A stretch of 7,400 nucleotides of DNA, taken from Rhodospirillales bacterium. Its GTDB lineage: Bacteria > Pseudomonadota > Alphaproteobacteria > Reyranellales > Reyranellaceae. The stretch covers positions 1-7,400 of the forward strand of contig JABMNB010000389.1 in NCBI GenBank assembly GCA_013205335.1, in the 5' to 3' direction. A program made the translations under genes and the position numbers. Positions 6,520 to 7,400 of this stretch are shown here, piece by piece (the stretch's first letter is position 1; each line of letters begins with the position of its first letter). The notes under the pieces were generated by a model that saw nothing but the letters and a program-made list of their open reading frames with translations, was not told where the DNA came from and did no database searches.

Positions 6520-7400
6520 ACTGCCTTTCGGCTTCATCAGAAGCTGCATTTCCTTCAGCGAGTCGAACAACTCCTTGTTCGCTTGGCCCGTGACCTTGAG
6601 CCCGGCCAATCCCTCGTATTCGCGGATCGCCGCACGTGTCGCCGGGCCCATGCGGCCGTCGGGCGATTTGTCGTAGAATCTCATATCGCGCAGCAGCGCC
6701 TGGACGCGCCTGACCTGATCCGCCGCGGCCGTCGGCCACGCATCTGGATCGACAGGTGTCACCTTGGCGATGTCGGCCGATGTCGGCGGTGCCGGCGGCG
6801 GCACGGGCTTGCCGAGGTCGATCGGCCTGGGCGGCGGCGGCGGCGGGGGCATCAGCTTCGCGATCTCGGCCGACGTCGGCGGAGGCGGAGGTGCGGCTTG
6901 CCTTCCGAGATCGATCGGCTTCGGCGCCGGCATGGCTGCGAGAGCCTGCTTGGCGATGTCAGCCGAGGTGGGCGAGGGCGGGGGCGGTGTCTCCGTGGCG
7001 AGTTGAATCGGCTTTGGCGGCGCAGGAGGTGGTGACATCTGCCTCGTGATGTCTGCCGAGTTGGGCGGGGGAGGCGGTGGCGCTGCGGCAACGATGACGA
7101 TTGGCTTCGGAGGCTGGGGTGGCGCCGACATGAGCCTGGCGATATCGGCCGAACTCGGCGGCGGCGCCGGCGGTTCTGCGGCTGCGAGTACGATCGGCCT
7201 CACTGGTTCGGGCGGCACCGACATGAGCTTGGTGATATCGGTCGAGCTCGGTGGCGGCGGCGGTGGTTCTGTGGCGGCGAGTACGATCGGCCTCACTGGT
7301 TCGGGCGTCGCCGACATGAGCTTGGCGATATCGGCCGAGCTTGGCGGCGGCGCCGGCGGTTCTGCGGCTGCGAGTTCGATCGGCCTCACTGGTTCGGGCG
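6511..7400 (-). CDS. Proline-rich repeat protein with C-terminal peptidoglycan-binding domain (partial)
   Basis: Only the C-terminal 296 or so residues are in the window; the 5' end lies beyond 7400. The visible part has seven 31-residue Pro/Ala-rich repeats (6748-7398), then a short linker and a peptidoglycan_binding_1-type domain encoded at about 6560-6720. That domain shows VRRVQALLRDMRFYD, the signature SPDGRMGPATRAAIREYE and a closing helix near KELFDSLKEM. Such domains bind the cell wall in the periplasm, so the protein is expected to be exported, but its N-terminus and any signal peptide or enzymatic domain are not seen. The proline-rich array may act as an extended spacer. The GTG at 7389 is not a credible start, because it is the valine of the repeat (PEPVRPI) and the frame stays open to the window edge. 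The stop overlaps the end of ispE on the other strand. Confidence 0.82.
   Translation of the reverse strand, partial: PEPVRPIELAAAEPPAPPPSSADIAKLMSATPEPVRPIVLAATEPPPPPPSSTDITKLMSVPPEPVRPIVLAAAEPPAPPPSSADIARLMSAPPQPPKPIVIVAAAPPPPPPNSADITRQMSPPPAPPKPIQLATETPPPPSPTSADIAKQALAAMPAPKPIDLGRQAAPPPPPTSAEIAKLMPPPPPPPRPIDLGKPVPPPAPPTSADIAKVTPVDPDAWPTAAADQVRRVQALLRDMRFYDKSPDGRMGPATRAAIREYEGLAGLKVTGQANKELFDSLKEMQLLMKPKGSSN
6748..7398 (-). repeat. Seven tandem 93-bp coding repeats (31 residues each)
   Basis: Seven units in exact register lie at 7306-7398, 7213-7305, 7120-7212, 7027-7119, 6934-7026, 6841-6933 and 6748-6840. Each encodes a pattern close to P-x-P-x-[RK]-P-I-x-L, a variable Ala/Glu stretch, a polyproline run, then [ST]-[AT]-[DE]-I-[AT]-[KR] and usually LM. 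No unit has an insertion or deletion. The three units nearest the window edge are most alike in DNA: I count 6 differences of 93 between the first and third, and 11 between the second and either of them. Units closer to the peptidoglycan-binding domain are more diverged. The last two bases of the window fit the beginning of a further unit, so the array may continue. Confidence 0.9.

Noticed and set aside
6764..7006. Glycine-rich plus-strand frame resembling a PE-PGRS or structural glycine-rich protein.
   Set aside because: It is the reverse complement of the polyproline codons in the repeat array. The minus-strand frame has a real peptidoglycan-binding domain.
7387..7389. GTG at 7387-7389 as the start of the repeat protein.
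   Set aside because: It encodes the valine of the repeat unit, and the frame stays open to the window edge, so the gene is truncated by the window.
6748..7398. CRISPR array or satellite DNA as an explanation of the repeats.
   Set aside because: The units are contiguous without spacers, keep an open coding frame and vary mainly in ways compatible with protein coding.

Overview
The window reads as a compact, high-GC chromosomal stretch of an alphaproteobacterium. The evidence is strongly GC-ending codons with long antisense open frames behind every gene, GTG starts, an ETF:ubiquinone oxidoreductase, a non-mevalonate isoprenoid gene (ispE), and an ETF-QO / secreted TPR protein / ispE gene order that I associate with this class. 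Placement within Rhodospirillales or Hyphomicrobiales is inference only; a Reyranella-like source would fit.

Layout. Positions 1-211 carry no convincing gene; they hold a candidate terminator and a second small inverted repeat. On the minus strand, a MetX-like alpha/beta-hydrolase (1069-2097) is followed by a family-4 type uracil-DNA glycosylase (212-1072), joined by a 4-base ATGA stop/start overlap. A 117-bp divergent spacer (2098-2214) should hold the promoters for both directions. On the plus strand, ETF-QO (2215-3870), a secreted TPR-repeat protein (3876-5666) and ispE (5683-6519) follow with gaps of 5 and 16 bases, which suggests one transcript. From the right, a minus-strand gene converges on ispE and overlaps its end by 9 bases. 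It encodes a protein with a 31-residue proline-rich tandem repeat and a C-terminal peptidoglycan-binding domain, and its 5' end lies outside the window.

How the genes work together. ETF-QO feeds electrons from flavoprotein dehydrogenases into ubiquinone. IspE supplies the isoprenoid pathway that also makes the ubiquinone side chain, so a loose quinone link is possible but unproven. The TPR protein is probably a periplasmic or envelope scaffold. The glycosylase repairs uracil in DNA and has no obvious link to the MetX-like enzyme it is coupled to.

I see no mobile element, CRISPR array, tRNA, rRNA or defence system, and no evidence for a wholly new system. The points most worth a second look are the exact 31-residue repeat array, the glycosylase with only two cysteines where four normally bind an iron-sulphur cluster, and the atypical substrate-pocket region of the MetX-like protein.
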